Assembly: GCA_963650915.1 (NCBI GenBank)
Contig: CAVJMJ010000002.1
Span: 1 to 64,000 of the forward strand
Reading direction: 5' to 3'
From: UBA4636 sp963650915
Lineage (GTDB): Bacteria; Bacillota; Clostridia; Christensenellales; Borkfalkiaceae
DNA length: 64,000 nucleotides
A model generated the notes under the pieces. It did not search any database. It was given only the letters and a program-made list of their open reading frames with translations, and had not been told where the DNA came from. The position numbers and the translations under genes are program-made. Shown here one piece after another: positions 32,825 through 41,058 of this stretch; the stretch's first letter is position 1, and every line of letters begins with the position of its first letter.

Positions 32825-34063
32825 ATGAAAGCGGTTGTTTTTACTTTAGGTTGTAAAGTAAACGCTTGCGAGAGTTCTTCGCTTATGCGTGGGCTTAGCG
32901 AAGCGGGCTATGAGGTATCGGATAAACTCGAGTTTGCCGACCTATATATACTTAACACTTGCGCCGTAACGAAAGAGGCGGAAAAGAAATCGAGGCAAGC
33001 CATTGCAAGAATACGCGTCTACAATAAAAACGCAAAAATCATAGTTACCGGTTGCGCTTCCGAACATAACCCCGAGGCATTTAAAAACAAACCCGGCGTG
33101 ACTTTGGTTACCGGAGCCGTCAATAAAGATAAGATCTTGTCCCTTTTAAACGAGGACGGGATTTTCGTCGATAAAGATTACGATTATTACGAAAAATTTT
33201 TACCGATGGGCGGATTGAAAACTCGTGCCTACGTTAAAGTGGAAGACGGATGCAATAACTTTTGTTCTTACTGCTTAATACCTTATCTGCGCGGAAGATG
33301 TCGTTCCCGTTCGATTGAAAGCGTTAAAAACGAACTTAACGGAATTTCCTGCAAGGAAGTCGTGATAACGGGCATTAACCTTACCGCCTACAACTATAAC
33401 GGGGCTGATTTAGCCGATTTGCTATACGAACTTAAAGATTATAATTTAAGAATTCGTTTGGGTTCGCTCGAGGAAAGCGTTATTTCGGAAAAGTTACTCG
33501 ACGCAACGCTTTCGCTAAAAGATTTTGCACCGCATTTTCATCTGTCTTTGCAGTCGGGTAGTTCAAAAGTTTTGAAAGACATGAACCGTCATTACGACAG
33601 AAACGAATTTATTGAAAGTATAAAAAAAGTAAAGAAAGTTTATCCTACGGCGGCGATAACCACCGATATTATTGTCGGGTTTCCCACCGAAACGGAAGAG
33701 GACTTTCTCGATACCGTAGACTTATGCAATATCGTCAATTTTGCCGACATACATTGCTTTATTTATTCCCCGAGAGAGGGAACGAAAGCCTACTTGTTGC
33801 CGAGGATAGAAAAAGCCGTCTGCGAAGATCGCATGCAAAGATTGTTGGCGGTTAAAAAGCAATGCAAGGAAAATTTCGTTAAAGGCTTAATTGGTCAAAC
33901 TTTATCGGTGCTTATCGAAGAAGAAAAGGGCGGGTACTATGAAGGGTACTCCGAAAATTACGTGCGTTGTTACATAAAGGGTGAAAATTTAAGCGGTTTT
34001 AAAAACGCAAAAGTTATTTCTCTTTTCCGCGACGGCGCATTATGCGAAATTTCAAGCGATTAA
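32825..34063 (+). CDS. mtaB: tRNA (t6A37) methylthiotransferase MtaB
   Basis: 412-residue radical-SAM enzyme converting t6A37 to ms2t6A in tRNAs. N-terminal [4Fe-4S] ligands are Cys10, Cys46 and Cys77; the radical-SAM cysteines are Cys143, Cys147 and Cys150 in CNNFCSYC; the TRAM domain closes the protein (about 350-412). The LGCKVN opening is characteristic of MtaB rather than MiaB (which has GCQMN). No ribosome-binding site at normal spacing. It is followed by hit and rpsU, a familiar clostridial neighbourhood. Confidence 0.95.
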   Translation: MKAVVFTLGCKVNACESSSLMRGLSEAGYEVSDKLEFADLYILNTCAVTKEAEKKSRQAIARIRVYNKNAKIIVTGCASEHNPEAFKNKPGVTLVTGAVNKDKILSLLNEDGIFVDKDYDYYEKFLPMGGLKTRAYVKVEDGCNNFCSYCLIPYLRGRCRSRSIESVKNELNGISCKEVVITGINLTAYNYNGADLADLLYELKDYNLRIRLGSLEESVISEKLLDATLSLKDFAPHFHLSLQSGSSKVLKDMNRHYDRNEFIESIKKVKKVYPTAAITTDIIVGFPTETEEDFLDTVDLCNIVNFADIHCFIYSPREGTKAYLLPRIEKAVCEDRMQRLLAVKKQCKENFVKGLIGQTLSVLIEEEKGGYYEGYSENYVRCYIKGENLSGFKNAKVISLFRDGALCEISSD

Positions 34064-34091
34064 AATTACTTATATATCGGAGGATATTACT

Positions 34092-34436
34092 ATGTGCGAT
34101 TGTTTATTTTGTAAATTTGTAAGCGGGGAAATTCCCGTACAAAAAGTTTTTGAAAACGACGATTTTATTATAATAAGAGATATCAATCCTCAGGCAAAAA
34201 ATCATTTTTTGGCAATACCGAAAAAGCATTATAAATATTTAAGCGAAATGACCGAAGCCGACGCTTTGACGTTGTCGCAAATTTTCATGACTTTATCTTC
34301 GTTAAAAAAAGACCTCGAACTCGAAAACGGTTACAGATTGGTCATCAATCAAGGGGACGACGCGGGTCAAACAGTACCTCACCTACACATACACGTTCTT
34401 TCCGGTCAGAAGATGGGTTGGAACCCCGCTAAATAA
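34092..34436 (+). CDS. HIT family protein (histidine triad hydrolase)
   Basis: 114-residue HINT-type nucleotide phosphoramidate hydrolase. The signature HLHIHVLSG (HxHxHxx) is at about 97-105 and CLFCKFVSGEIP with two cysteines opens the protein, as in metal-binding HinT proteins. GGAGGA precedes the ATG. In related genomes it lies in the same position between mtaB and rpsU. The physiological substrate is not known. Confidence 0.95.
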   Translation: MCDCLFCKFVSGEIPVQKVFENDDFIIIRDINPQAKNHFLAIPKKHYKYLSEMTEADALTLSQIFMTLSSLKKDLELENGYRLVINQGDDAGQTVPHLHIHVLSGQKMGWNPAK

Positions 34437-34529
34437 TTTTCATTGGCCTAAAAAATCGAATTTATCCTTTATTTACCCGTATTTACCCATCGTTTTTGCA
34501 AAAAATATCCGTAAACCCTGATTTTTTGC

Positions 34530-34558
34530 TTGACAGGGCGGGTATTGTCTTGTATAAT
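34530..34558 (+). promoter_or_regulatory. Sigma-A promoter of rpsU
   Basis: Full consensus: TTGACA (34530-34535), 17 bp, TATAAT (34553-34558). The leader is about 40 nt. Confidence 0.9.
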
Positions 34559-34604
34559 CTTATTGTTTTGAAAATAAGTGTCTTTCGGCAAAGGAGGGGT
34601 GAAT

Positions 34605-34784
34605 ATGTCCACAATCAGAGTCGGTGAAAACGAATCTTTAGATAACGCATTACGTCGTTTTAAGAGAAAATGCTCTCGTGACGGTATTATTGGCGACCTC
34701 CGTCGTAAAGAATGTTATGAAAAACCTGCGGTTCGTCGCAAAAAGAAAGCCGAAGCCGCAAGAAAGAGAAATTCAAAAATGTAA
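34605..34784 (+). CDS. rpsU: 30S ribosomal protein S21
   Basis: 59-residue basic ribosomal protein; the family pattern TIRVGENESLDNALRRFKRKC and the Lys/Arg-rich tail are clear. The ATG at 34605 follows a very strong AAGGAGGGGT; an ATG 27 bases upstream would put the ribosome-binding site inside the gene. It has its own consensus promoter and terminator. yqeY, which often follows rpsU, is not found; an unrelated gene is there. Confidence 0.97.
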   Translation: MSTIRVGENESLDNALRRFKRKCSRDGIIGDLRRKECYEKPAVRRKKKAEAARKRNSKM

Positions 34785-34792
34785 TTTTTTAA

Positions 34793-34823
34793 CGTCTGCT
34801 ATTTGAAAGCAGGCGTTTTTTTT
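34793..34823 (+). terminator. Terminator after rpsU
   Basis: CGTCTGCT / AGCAGGCG (8 bp with one G-U pair), a 7-nt loop, and a T8 tail. Confidence 0.9.
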
Positions 34824-34894
34824 ACCCTTAAGAAATTTATCGACTTTTGTCGAAACTTGTCAAATTAGCAAAATACAAAGTGAGGGAATGAAAA

Positions 34895-35278
34895 ATGGAA
34901 GACATTAAATTACTTGCAAAAGAAGCCAAAAGAAGAATGAAAAACGGATTTTGGGAACAAAACAAGGACAAAATCGGCTATATGAAAGCAAAAGCAAAAT
35001 CAGAAGGTATAGAGTCGTCTAAAATCGTAAAATATTACCAAACTAACGTTATTCGCGAAATCAAACCTAAAAAGGACGAAAACGAAAAGTTCTATAAAAA
35101 AGTCAAGTCGATATTGGATAGCGTAGGCGAGGTAAGCGACATTATTCGTCGGCTTATAGATACCGAGGCGTATAACGCTTTACCTTACGACAGAAAGCAA
35201 AAATATATTATGGAATTGTCTCAAAAATATCGCGAAGCACTCGTTCGTTATAAAAGGGAAAAGAAATTCGATTTATAG
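34895..35278 (+). CDS. Hypothetical protein, charged and helical, between rpsU and pcrA
   Basis: 127 residues, not recognised. It is rich in Lys and Glu, with no membrane segment, signal peptide or cysteine. The predicted helices suggest two parts: a basic N-terminal half (about 1-65, with KEAKRRMKNGFWEQNKDKI and a KAKAKSEGIESSKIVKYYQ stretch) and a C-terminal half with VGEVSDIIRRLIDTEAYNAL and a Tyr/Arg-rich helix at the end. GAGGGA lies upstream. It occupies the place of yqeY in related gene orders but does not look like YqeY. An RNA- or ribosome-binding role would fit the charge and the rpsU neighbour, but that is only a guess. Confidence 0.8.
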   Translation: MEDIKLLAKEAKRRMKNGFWEQNKDKIGYMKAKAKSEGIESSKIVKYYQTNVIREIKPKKDENEKFYKKVKSILDSVGEVSDIIRRLIDTEAYNALPYDRKQKYIMELSQKYREALVRYKREKKFDL

Positions 35279-35423
35279 TTATTACTCCTAAAATGCTTTG
35301 GATACGTATAAACCGTTACGTTACATCCATACCGCCACGCTATCGATAAAGTTCTGTTTTGACGGTAAGTTTTTCTGACTTTTACAAATTAAAAAATATA
35401 CCGCCTTATTACCGCTTTTTGGC

Positions 35424-35452
35424 TTGAAAAAAACAAAAAAAAGTGGTACAAT
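35424..35452 (+). promoter_or_regulatory. Sigma-A promoter of pcrA, positioned for a leaderless mRNA
   Basis: TTGAAA (35424-35429), 17 bp, TACAAT (35447-35452). The -10 box ends only 4 bp before the first ATG of pcrA, so transcription should begin at about the start codon. Confidence 0.7.
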
Positions 35453-35456
35453 ACGA

Positions 35457-37754
35457 ATGATGAAAGAATACTTGGAAAAATTAAATAAAGAACAATACGA
35501 AGCGACCGTGCAAACGGAAGGTCCAGTTCTCGTTTTAGCGGGCGCGGGAAGCGGAAAAACTCGAGTTCTCACTTCGAGGATTGCTTATATTTTAGATTGC
35601 GGATTGTGTCAACCTTGGCAGATTTTGGCTATTACTTTTACCAATAAAGCCGCAAACGAGATGAGAGAAAGGGTATCTAAAGTTACCTCCGAAGACGTTT
35701 CAAAAATGTGGATTTCCACCATACACAGTATGTGTTTGAGAATTTTACGTGCGTCTATCGGGAGGCTTGACGGTTATAACGAAAACTTTACCGTATATAG
35801 CGAAGTCGAAAGCGAGCGCGTTATCAAAAAGATAATTGCCGAACTCGATTTGGAAGGGGACGATCTCGTTAAAAAAGCAAAATACCACATTTCGTTTGCC
35901 AAAACCAACGATATTTCTCCCGACCGTTATCTTATCGAAGGCAAAGGGAAAGACGCCGCCGATTTCGTTCCGATATATAAGCGTTACGAACAGGTTTTGC
36001 ACGAATGCAACGCAATGGATTTCGACGATCTTATTTTGAAAACTTATCATCTTCTCGAGGACGACGAAGAAACGCGTAATTATTACGCAGATAAATTTCA
36101 TTACATACTTATCGACGAATTTCAAGACACCAACTATCTTCAATATAAAATCGCAAAACTGTTGGCGTCCGTTCATAACAACGTTTTTGCCGTCGGTGAC
36201 GACGACCAATCCATTTACGGCTGGCGGGGTGCAGAAATTAAAAACATTTTGAATTTCAACAAAGAATTTAAATCGGCAAAAGTTTTTAAATTGCAACAAA
36301 ATTATCGTTCGACAAAGAAAATTCTCGATTTGGCAAACGCCGTAATTAAGAAAAACAACGTCAGAAGCCAAAAAACTTTGTGGACGGATAACGACGACGG
36401 CGTTAAAATAGAATATTACAGTGCCGACGACGAAAACACCGAAGCAAGATACGCCGTAAATCAAATTTTGCAATTACACGACCGAGGGGCAAAATACAGC
36501 GATTTTGCCGTTTTAATGCGCGTGAACGCTTTGTCAAGGTCTTACGAACAAGAATTTATGCGCAGAGGTATACCCTTTAAAGTATTCGGTGGTTTTAAGT
36601 TCTTCGAGCGTAAAGAAATCAAAGACTTAACCGCATATTTAAGACTTTTGGCAAACCCCCTCGACAACGACGCGCTACTTAGAATCATCAATACGCCGAA
36701 AAGGGGCATAGGCGATAAAACCATAAACGAACTTATCGTGTACGCAAAAGTTAACGGCGTATCCCTTCTCGATGCCCTGACATGTTGTGACGAACTGAAT
36801 ATAAATAGGGGAGCAAGGCAAAAACTCGAGGAATTCAAGCAGTTGATTTTTTCGTTGACCGTTTTTGCGGCGACGAGGTCCGTTACCGATATAGTCGACG
36901 AAGTTATTACAAAAACCGATTTCTTATCTCAATTCGAGGCGGAAACCGACGAAAACATTTCCAAAAAGATGAACGTCGACGAATTTAAAAATTCCGTTCG
37001 AGAGTACGTAAGGATGACGCCGGACGGGACTCTTTCAAATTATCTGAGTTCGATAGCATTATATAGCGATATCGACGAAGCCGACGCTTCCGATTACGTG
37101 ACCCTTGCGACCATACACGCCGTAAAAGGTCTTGAATTCGACACCGTTTTCATCGTCGGGTGCGACGAAACCATATTCCCCATATCGAGAGCGGTAGGAA
37201 GCCCAGATGATATGGAAGAAGAAAGACGCTTAATGTACGTTGCCATCACGAGGGCTGAAAAACGCCTTTACATTACGAGGGCGGACAGTAGGTTTTTATA
37301 CGGCGATAGAAAAAGAACTGTACGATCTCGTTTCATAACCGACGTAGCAGACAAACTCGGCATACAAAAAACGCCAGAAAAATCTTTTAAAGACGATTTC
37401 GGTATGGCGGATAATAGATTTATGCAAACTTTCGCCGATAAAAAATCCTACTATAATTCGGCAGATTTCGATTACGGATATTCCGCAGACGAGCCTTCGC
37501 CCCATATCGGCGTTACATCGAATTACGCAAAATCATTTGCAAGAAACAAATCTTTTTCATCGGATAAGAAGAACAAAAACACGGTTGATTGCTCGGCTTA
37601 TCGCGTAGGCAGAACCGTTTTCCATAAAAAATTCGGGATAGGTAAAATTACCAAAGTCGATTATAACGGTTTGAATACCATGGCGGAGATAGACTTTGCG
37701 AAAGTCGGTAAAAAATCTCTTGCGGTAAATTATGCACCGCTCGAGTTGTTATAG
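35457..37754 (+). CDS. pcrA: ATP-dependent DNA helicase PcrA/UvrD
   Basis: 765-residue 3'-5' superfamily 1 helicase for excision repair, plasmid replication and removal of RecA. Motifs in order: Q-motif LNKEQYEA, Walker A AGAGSGKT at 28-35, Ia TFTNKAANEMRER, II DEFQDTN, III GDDDQSIYGWRGA, V ATIHAVKGLEFDTVF and VI LMYVAITRAEKRL. The C-terminal tail holds a Tudor-like RNA polymerase-binding segment (about 715-765). ATG at 35457 or 35460 is right by homology, because the Q-motif follows at once; the TTG at 35424 is the -35 box. The pcrA-ligA order is typical. Confidence 0.97.
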   Translation: MMKEYLEKLNKEQYEATVQTEGPVLVLAGAGSGKTRVLTSRIAYILDCGLCQPWQILAITFTNKAANEMRERVSKVTSEDVSKMWISTIHSMCLRILRASIGRLDGYNENFTVYSEVESERVIKKIIAELDLEGDDLVKKAKYHISFAKTNDISPDRYLIEGKGKDAADFVPIYKRYEQVLHECNAMDFDDLILKTYHLLEDDEETRNYYADKFHYILIDEFQDTNYLQYKIAKLLASVHNNVFAVGDDDQSIYGWRGAEIKNILNFNKEFKSAKVFKLQQNYRSTKKILDLANAVIKKNNVRSQKTLWTDNDDGVKIEYYSADDENTEARYAVNQILQLHDRGAKYSDFAVLMRVNALSRSYEQEFMRRGIPFKVFGGFKFFERKEIKDLTAYLRLLANPLDNDALLRIINTPKRGIGDKTINELIVYAKVNGVSLLDALTCCDELNINRGARQKLEEFKQLIFSLTVFAATRSVTDIVDEVITKTDFLSQFEAETDENISKKMNVDEFKNSVREYVRMTPDGTLSNYLSSIALYSDIDEADASDYVTLATIHAVKGLEFDTVFIVGCDETIFPISRAVGSPDDMEEERRLMYVAITRAEKRLYITRADSRFLYGDRKRTVRSRFITDVADKLGIQKTPEKSFKDDFGMADNRFMQTFADKKSYYNSADFDYGYSADEPSPHIGVTSNYAKSFARNKSFSSDKKNKNTVDCSAYRVGRTVFHKKFGIGKITKVDYNGLNTMAEIDFAKVGKKSLAVNYAPLELL

Positions 37755-37795
37755 AAAAATTTTTACCTCGGTTAAACCGTTTGAGAGGTTTATAT

Positions 37796-39748
37796 ATGGA
37801 TAGAATGAAAGAACTCGTTTCCTTGCTGAACAGGTACGGATACGAATATTACGTTTTGGATAACCCGACCGTATCCGACGGAGAATACGACAAACTTTAC
37901 GACGAACTTAAAAATCTCGAAAAATCGACAGGCGTCGTTTTGCCAGATTCGCCCACGCATAGAGTTGGGGGAGAGCCGATTTCGGCTTTTTCCAAACACC
38001 GCCACATAGCAAGATTATACAGTCTCGATAAGGCAGTCACCGTTGAGCAGTTGTCGTCTTTCGTCGATAGAATTTTAAAAACCGAAAAACCGGACACGAA
38101 GTATACCGTCGAATATAAATTCGACGGCTTAACCATGTGCTTAACTTACGAAAACGGTTATTTCGTGCGTGCGACAACCCGCGGTAACGGTGAGGTAGGC
38201 GAGGACGTTACGGCACAGGTAAAAACCATCAAAACCTTTCCTTTATCGATAGATTATAAAGGAACACTCGAAGTAAAAGGCGAAGCGATAATACGTTTGT
38301 CCGTTCTTGCGGAATACAACAAAACCGCTACCGAAGTTTTGAAAAACGCCCGCAACGCCGTTGCGGGGGCTATACGTAACCTTGACCCAAAAGTAACTGA
38401 AAAGCGTAAACCGGAAATTTATTTTTACGACGTAAACTACATCGAAGACGATTCTATACGTTCGCAAACTCAAGCGGTCGAATTTTTGCGCAAAAACGGT
38501 TTTAAAGTTTTCGACTATTTGAGAGTATGTTCTAACCTTGACGAAATACGCCGTGCAATCGACGAAATCGAGGTAAACAGAAAGAAAATAGACGTTTTAA
38601 CGGACGGCGCGGTCATTAAAGTAGACGACTACGACGTCAGAGAAGAACTCGGCAGTACCGAAAAATTCCCGCGGTGGGCTATTGCTTATAAATTCGAAGC
38701 CGAAGAAGTTACTACCGAACTTACAAAAATTACATGGCAGGTGGGGAGAACGGGAAAACTTACTCCGCTCGGTCATTTAAAACCCGTTAATTTATGCGGT
38801 GCCACCGTAAAAAAAGCAACACTCAACAACTACGGCGATATTTTAAGAAAAAACATAACCGTACCTTGTCGTGTTTTGGTAAGAAGAAGCAATGAAGTAA
38901 TTCCCGAAATTCTCGGCTCGACGGAATGCTTTTTAGACAGCGCCGTACCCGAAAAACCTTCCGTCTGTCCTTATTGCGGAACACCGCTTAAAGAAGTAGG
39001 CGCAAACTTGTTTTGTCCCAACGAAGAGTGCAAACCCAAAGTCGTTGCCCAAATAACGAATTTTTGCTCGAAAGAAGGGATGAATATAGAGGGCGTTTCC
39101 GAAATGACTTGTTGCCTTTTATACGACAGTTACGGAGTAAGGCATTGTTCCGATTTATATAAACTCGATTATCAAGCAGTTTATTCACTCGAGGGTTTTA
39201 AGGAAAAGAAAGCGCAAAATTTTATCGATTCGATTGAAAAATCCAAAAATTGTCCTCTCGAAAACTTTATTTTCGCGCTGTCCATCGACGGAATAGGAAA
39301 AAAGACGGCAAAAGATCTCGCAAAACGCTTTAAAAGCATAGACGGACTTAAAAACGCCAACTATTTCGACCTTGTCGAAATGAATGAAATCGGTGACGTG
39401 CTTGCCTATAACGTTACGGAATTTTTTGCCGATAAACATAATTCGGAAGAAGTGGACAAACTTCTCGATTACGGCGTGAAGCCTTACTATACGGAAAACC
39501 TGAAAAGCAATAAACTCGAGGGTAAAAAGATCGTTTTGACGGGGACATTGCAAAACTATAAACGAAGCGAAGCCCAAAAAATAATAGAAAGTTTGGGCGG
39601 TGAGGTAATGAGTTCCGTTTCTAAACTTACAAACCTCGTGGTTGCGGGCGAAGAAGCGGGAAGCAAACTCGATAAAGCAAACGCCCTCGGTATTGAAGTT
39701 ATCGGGGAAGATGATTTTACCCGTTTGATATCCGAAAAAGACGATTAG
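37796..39748 (+). CDS. ligA: NAD-dependent DNA ligase LigA
   Basis: 650-residue ligase that seals nicks in replication and repair. The adenylated lysine is Lys108 in YKFDG (KxDG); the OB fold, a C4 zinc finger (CPYCGTPL...FCPNEEC, near 395-420), helix-hairpin-helix repeats and a C-terminal BRCT domain (about 570-650) follow in order. The ATG at 37796 is chosen for the GAGAGG upstream. Length is near the family norm of 665-670. It lies downstream of pcrA, probably co-transcribed. Confidence 0.97.
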   Translation: MDRMKELVSLLNRYGYEYYVLDNPTVSDGEYDKLYDELKNLEKSTGVVLPDSPTHRVGGEPISAFSKHRHIARLYSLDKAVTVEQLSSFVDRILKTEKPDTKYTVEYKFDGLTMCLTYENGYFVRATTRGNGEVGEDVTAQVKTIKTFPLSIDYKGTLEVKGEAIIRLSVLAEYNKTATEVLKNARNAVAGAIRNLDPKVTEKRKPEIYFYDVNYIEDDSIRSQTQAVEFLRKNGFKVFDYLRVCSNLDEIRRAIDEIEVNRKKIDVLTDGAVIKVDDYDVREELGSTEKFPRWAIAYKFEAEEVTTELTKITWQVGRTGKLTPLGHLKPVNLCGATVKKATLNNYGDILRKNITVPCRVLVRRSNEVIPEILGSTECFLDSAVPEKPSVCPYCGTPLKEVGANLFCPNEECKPKVVAQITNFCSKEGMNIEGVSEMTCCLLYDSYGVRHCSDLYKLDYQAVYSLEGFKEKKAQNFIDSIEKSKNCPLENFIFALSIDGIGKKTAKDLAKRFKSIDGLKNANYFDLVEMNEIGDVLAYNVTEFFADKHNSEEVDKLLDYGVKPYYTENLKSNKLEGKKIVLTGTLQNYKRSEAQKIIESLGGEVMSSVSKLTNLVVAGEEAGSKLDKANALGIEVIGEDDFTRLISEKDD

Positions 39749-39878
39749 TTTAACAATTTATCCGCTAAAAACCTTATTTTTGTCGTTTAGTTCTAATTAT
39801 ATTTTAGTTTAGTTTAAATTTTAGTTGATAAAATTAAATTAATATGTTATTATATAGGGCAGCAAAAAGAGGTGTTTT

Positions 39879-40751
39879 ATGCAAAGCATGACCGGTTACG
39901 GCAAAGCGGAATATAACAAAGACGGTATTTTGCTTACCGTTGAAATCCGCACCGTAAACAACAGATTTTTAGATATCGTACCAAAGTATCCGAGGGTTTT
40001 TCTTAAATACGACGACGTTATAAGAAAAACAATTGCTTCATACGTTTCGAGGGGAAGGCTCGAACTCTTCGTAACCCTTAAAGATTTAAGAGAAGTCGGA
40101 AAATCTTATGCCCTCGATTTAGGTCTTGCAAAAGGATATTACGATGCCTACTTATCTTTAAAAAACGAGTTTCCTTCTTTGGAGGACGACCTTAAACTCT
40201 CTTCGCTTTTAAGAATTCCAGACGTTTTAACGCCGAACGGCGAACAGGACGACACCGTTTACGAAGAAATTTTAATCGACACTTTAAAAAACGCTCTTGT
40301 TTCGCTTAACGAGATGAGAAACGTCGAAGGTGAAAAGTTAAAGTCGGATCTTACGGCGCGGTTATCCGTCATAGAAGACTTGCTTTCTAAAATCAAAGAC
40401 AGGGCGCCTCTTATACAAAAAGTTTACGCCGAAAAATTGCAAGAAAGAATTTCGGCTTACCTCGGCGACGTAAAGTACGACGAATCGAGGTTTTTGCAAG
40501 AAGTCGCACTTTTTGCGGATAAAAGCAATATCGACGAAGAAATTACGAGGCTTTATTCCCACATATCGCAGTTTAAGTCGATTATAAAAAGCGAAAACGC
40601 AGGCAGAAAACTTGACTTTTTGATTCAGGAATTTAATCGCGAAGCAAACACGATTTGTTCTAAATCGAACGATGTCGAAATTACCGATTACGCATTGAAA
40701 CTTAAATGCGAAATCGAGAAAATAAGAGAGCAAATTCAAAACATAGAGTAA
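39879..40751 (+). CDS. yicC: YicC family endoribonuclease
   Basis: 290-residue protein with the YicC N-terminal domain (opening MQSMTGYGKAEY) and the C-terminal DUF1732 segment (GRKLDFLIQEFNREANTICSKSND). E. coli YicC is an endoribonuclease affecting small RNA decay; B. subtilis YloC is the orthologue by position. Good ribosome-binding site AGAGGTG. It starts a block with rpoZ and priA that matches the B. subtilis order, but remA and gmk between yicC and rpoZ are missing. Confidence 0.94.
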   Translation: MQSMTGYGKAEYNKDGILLTVEIRTVNNRFLDIVPKYPRVFLKYDDVIRKTIASYVSRGRLELFVTLKDLREVGKSYALDLGLAKGYYDAYLSLKNEFPSLEDDLKLSSLLRIPDVLTPNGEQDDTVYEEILIDTLKNALVSLNEMRNVEGEKLKSDLTARLSVIEDLLSKIKDRAPLIQKVYAEKLQERISAYLGDVKYDESRFLQEVALFADKSNIDEEITRLYSHISQFKSIIKSENAGRKLDFLIQEFNREANTICSKSNDVEITDYALKLKCEIEKIREQIQNIE

Positions 40752-40786
40752 ATTTACCCTTAAAATAAAATCGGAGGATGATAAAT

Positions 40787-40981
40787 ATGATTCACGAACC
40801 GCCTATCGATAAACTTGCCGAAAAAATCGGTTCTAAGTACGCGTTATGCGTCGTTGCAAGCAAACGCGCTCGTCAAATTTTGGATGCTTCGCTTCAACAA
40901 GGCACCGAAACGATTGAAAAGCCTTTGACGCTTGCCGCCGAAGAAATAGACGAAGGTAAAGTGACCGCAACGAAATATTAA
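40787..40981 (+). CDS. rpoZ: RNA polymerase omega subunit
   Basis: 64-residue omega subunit that supports assembly and stability of RNA polymerase. The family pattern is MIHEPPIDKLAEKIGSKYALCVVASKRARQI, ending with a short acidic/Thr tail (KPLTLAAEEI). The ATG at 40787 is preferred to 40778, which lies inside the CGGAGGATG ribosome-binding site. It is followed by a strong terminator. coaBC, next in B. subtilis, is absent here. Confidence 0.94.
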   Translation: MIHEPPIDKLAEKIGSKYALCVVASKRARQILDASLQQGTETIEKPLTLAAEEIDEGKVTATKY

Positions 40982-40999
40982 GGCATTGCCTTGCTTTTT

Positions 41000-41033
41000 C
41001 ATGTTCATAGCAACCGCTATGGGCATGTTTTTT
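41000..41033 (+). terminator. Terminator between rpoZ and priA
   Basis: CATGTTCATAG / CTATGGGCATG, 11 bp with two G-U pairs, a CAACCG loop, and TTTTTTC tail. A smaller AAGGC/GCCTT hairpin with TTTTT (40980-41000) lies immediately before it. The priA start is 25 bp downstream. Confidence 0.88.
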
Positions 41034-41058
41034 CTTATTTTTTTCAGTATCAGACGGT

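Noticed and set aside
35745..36473. 242-codon frame on the - strand opposite pcrA
   Set aside because: Shadow of the pcrA coding strand; rich in aromatic residues typical of antisense frames, no ribosome-binding site.
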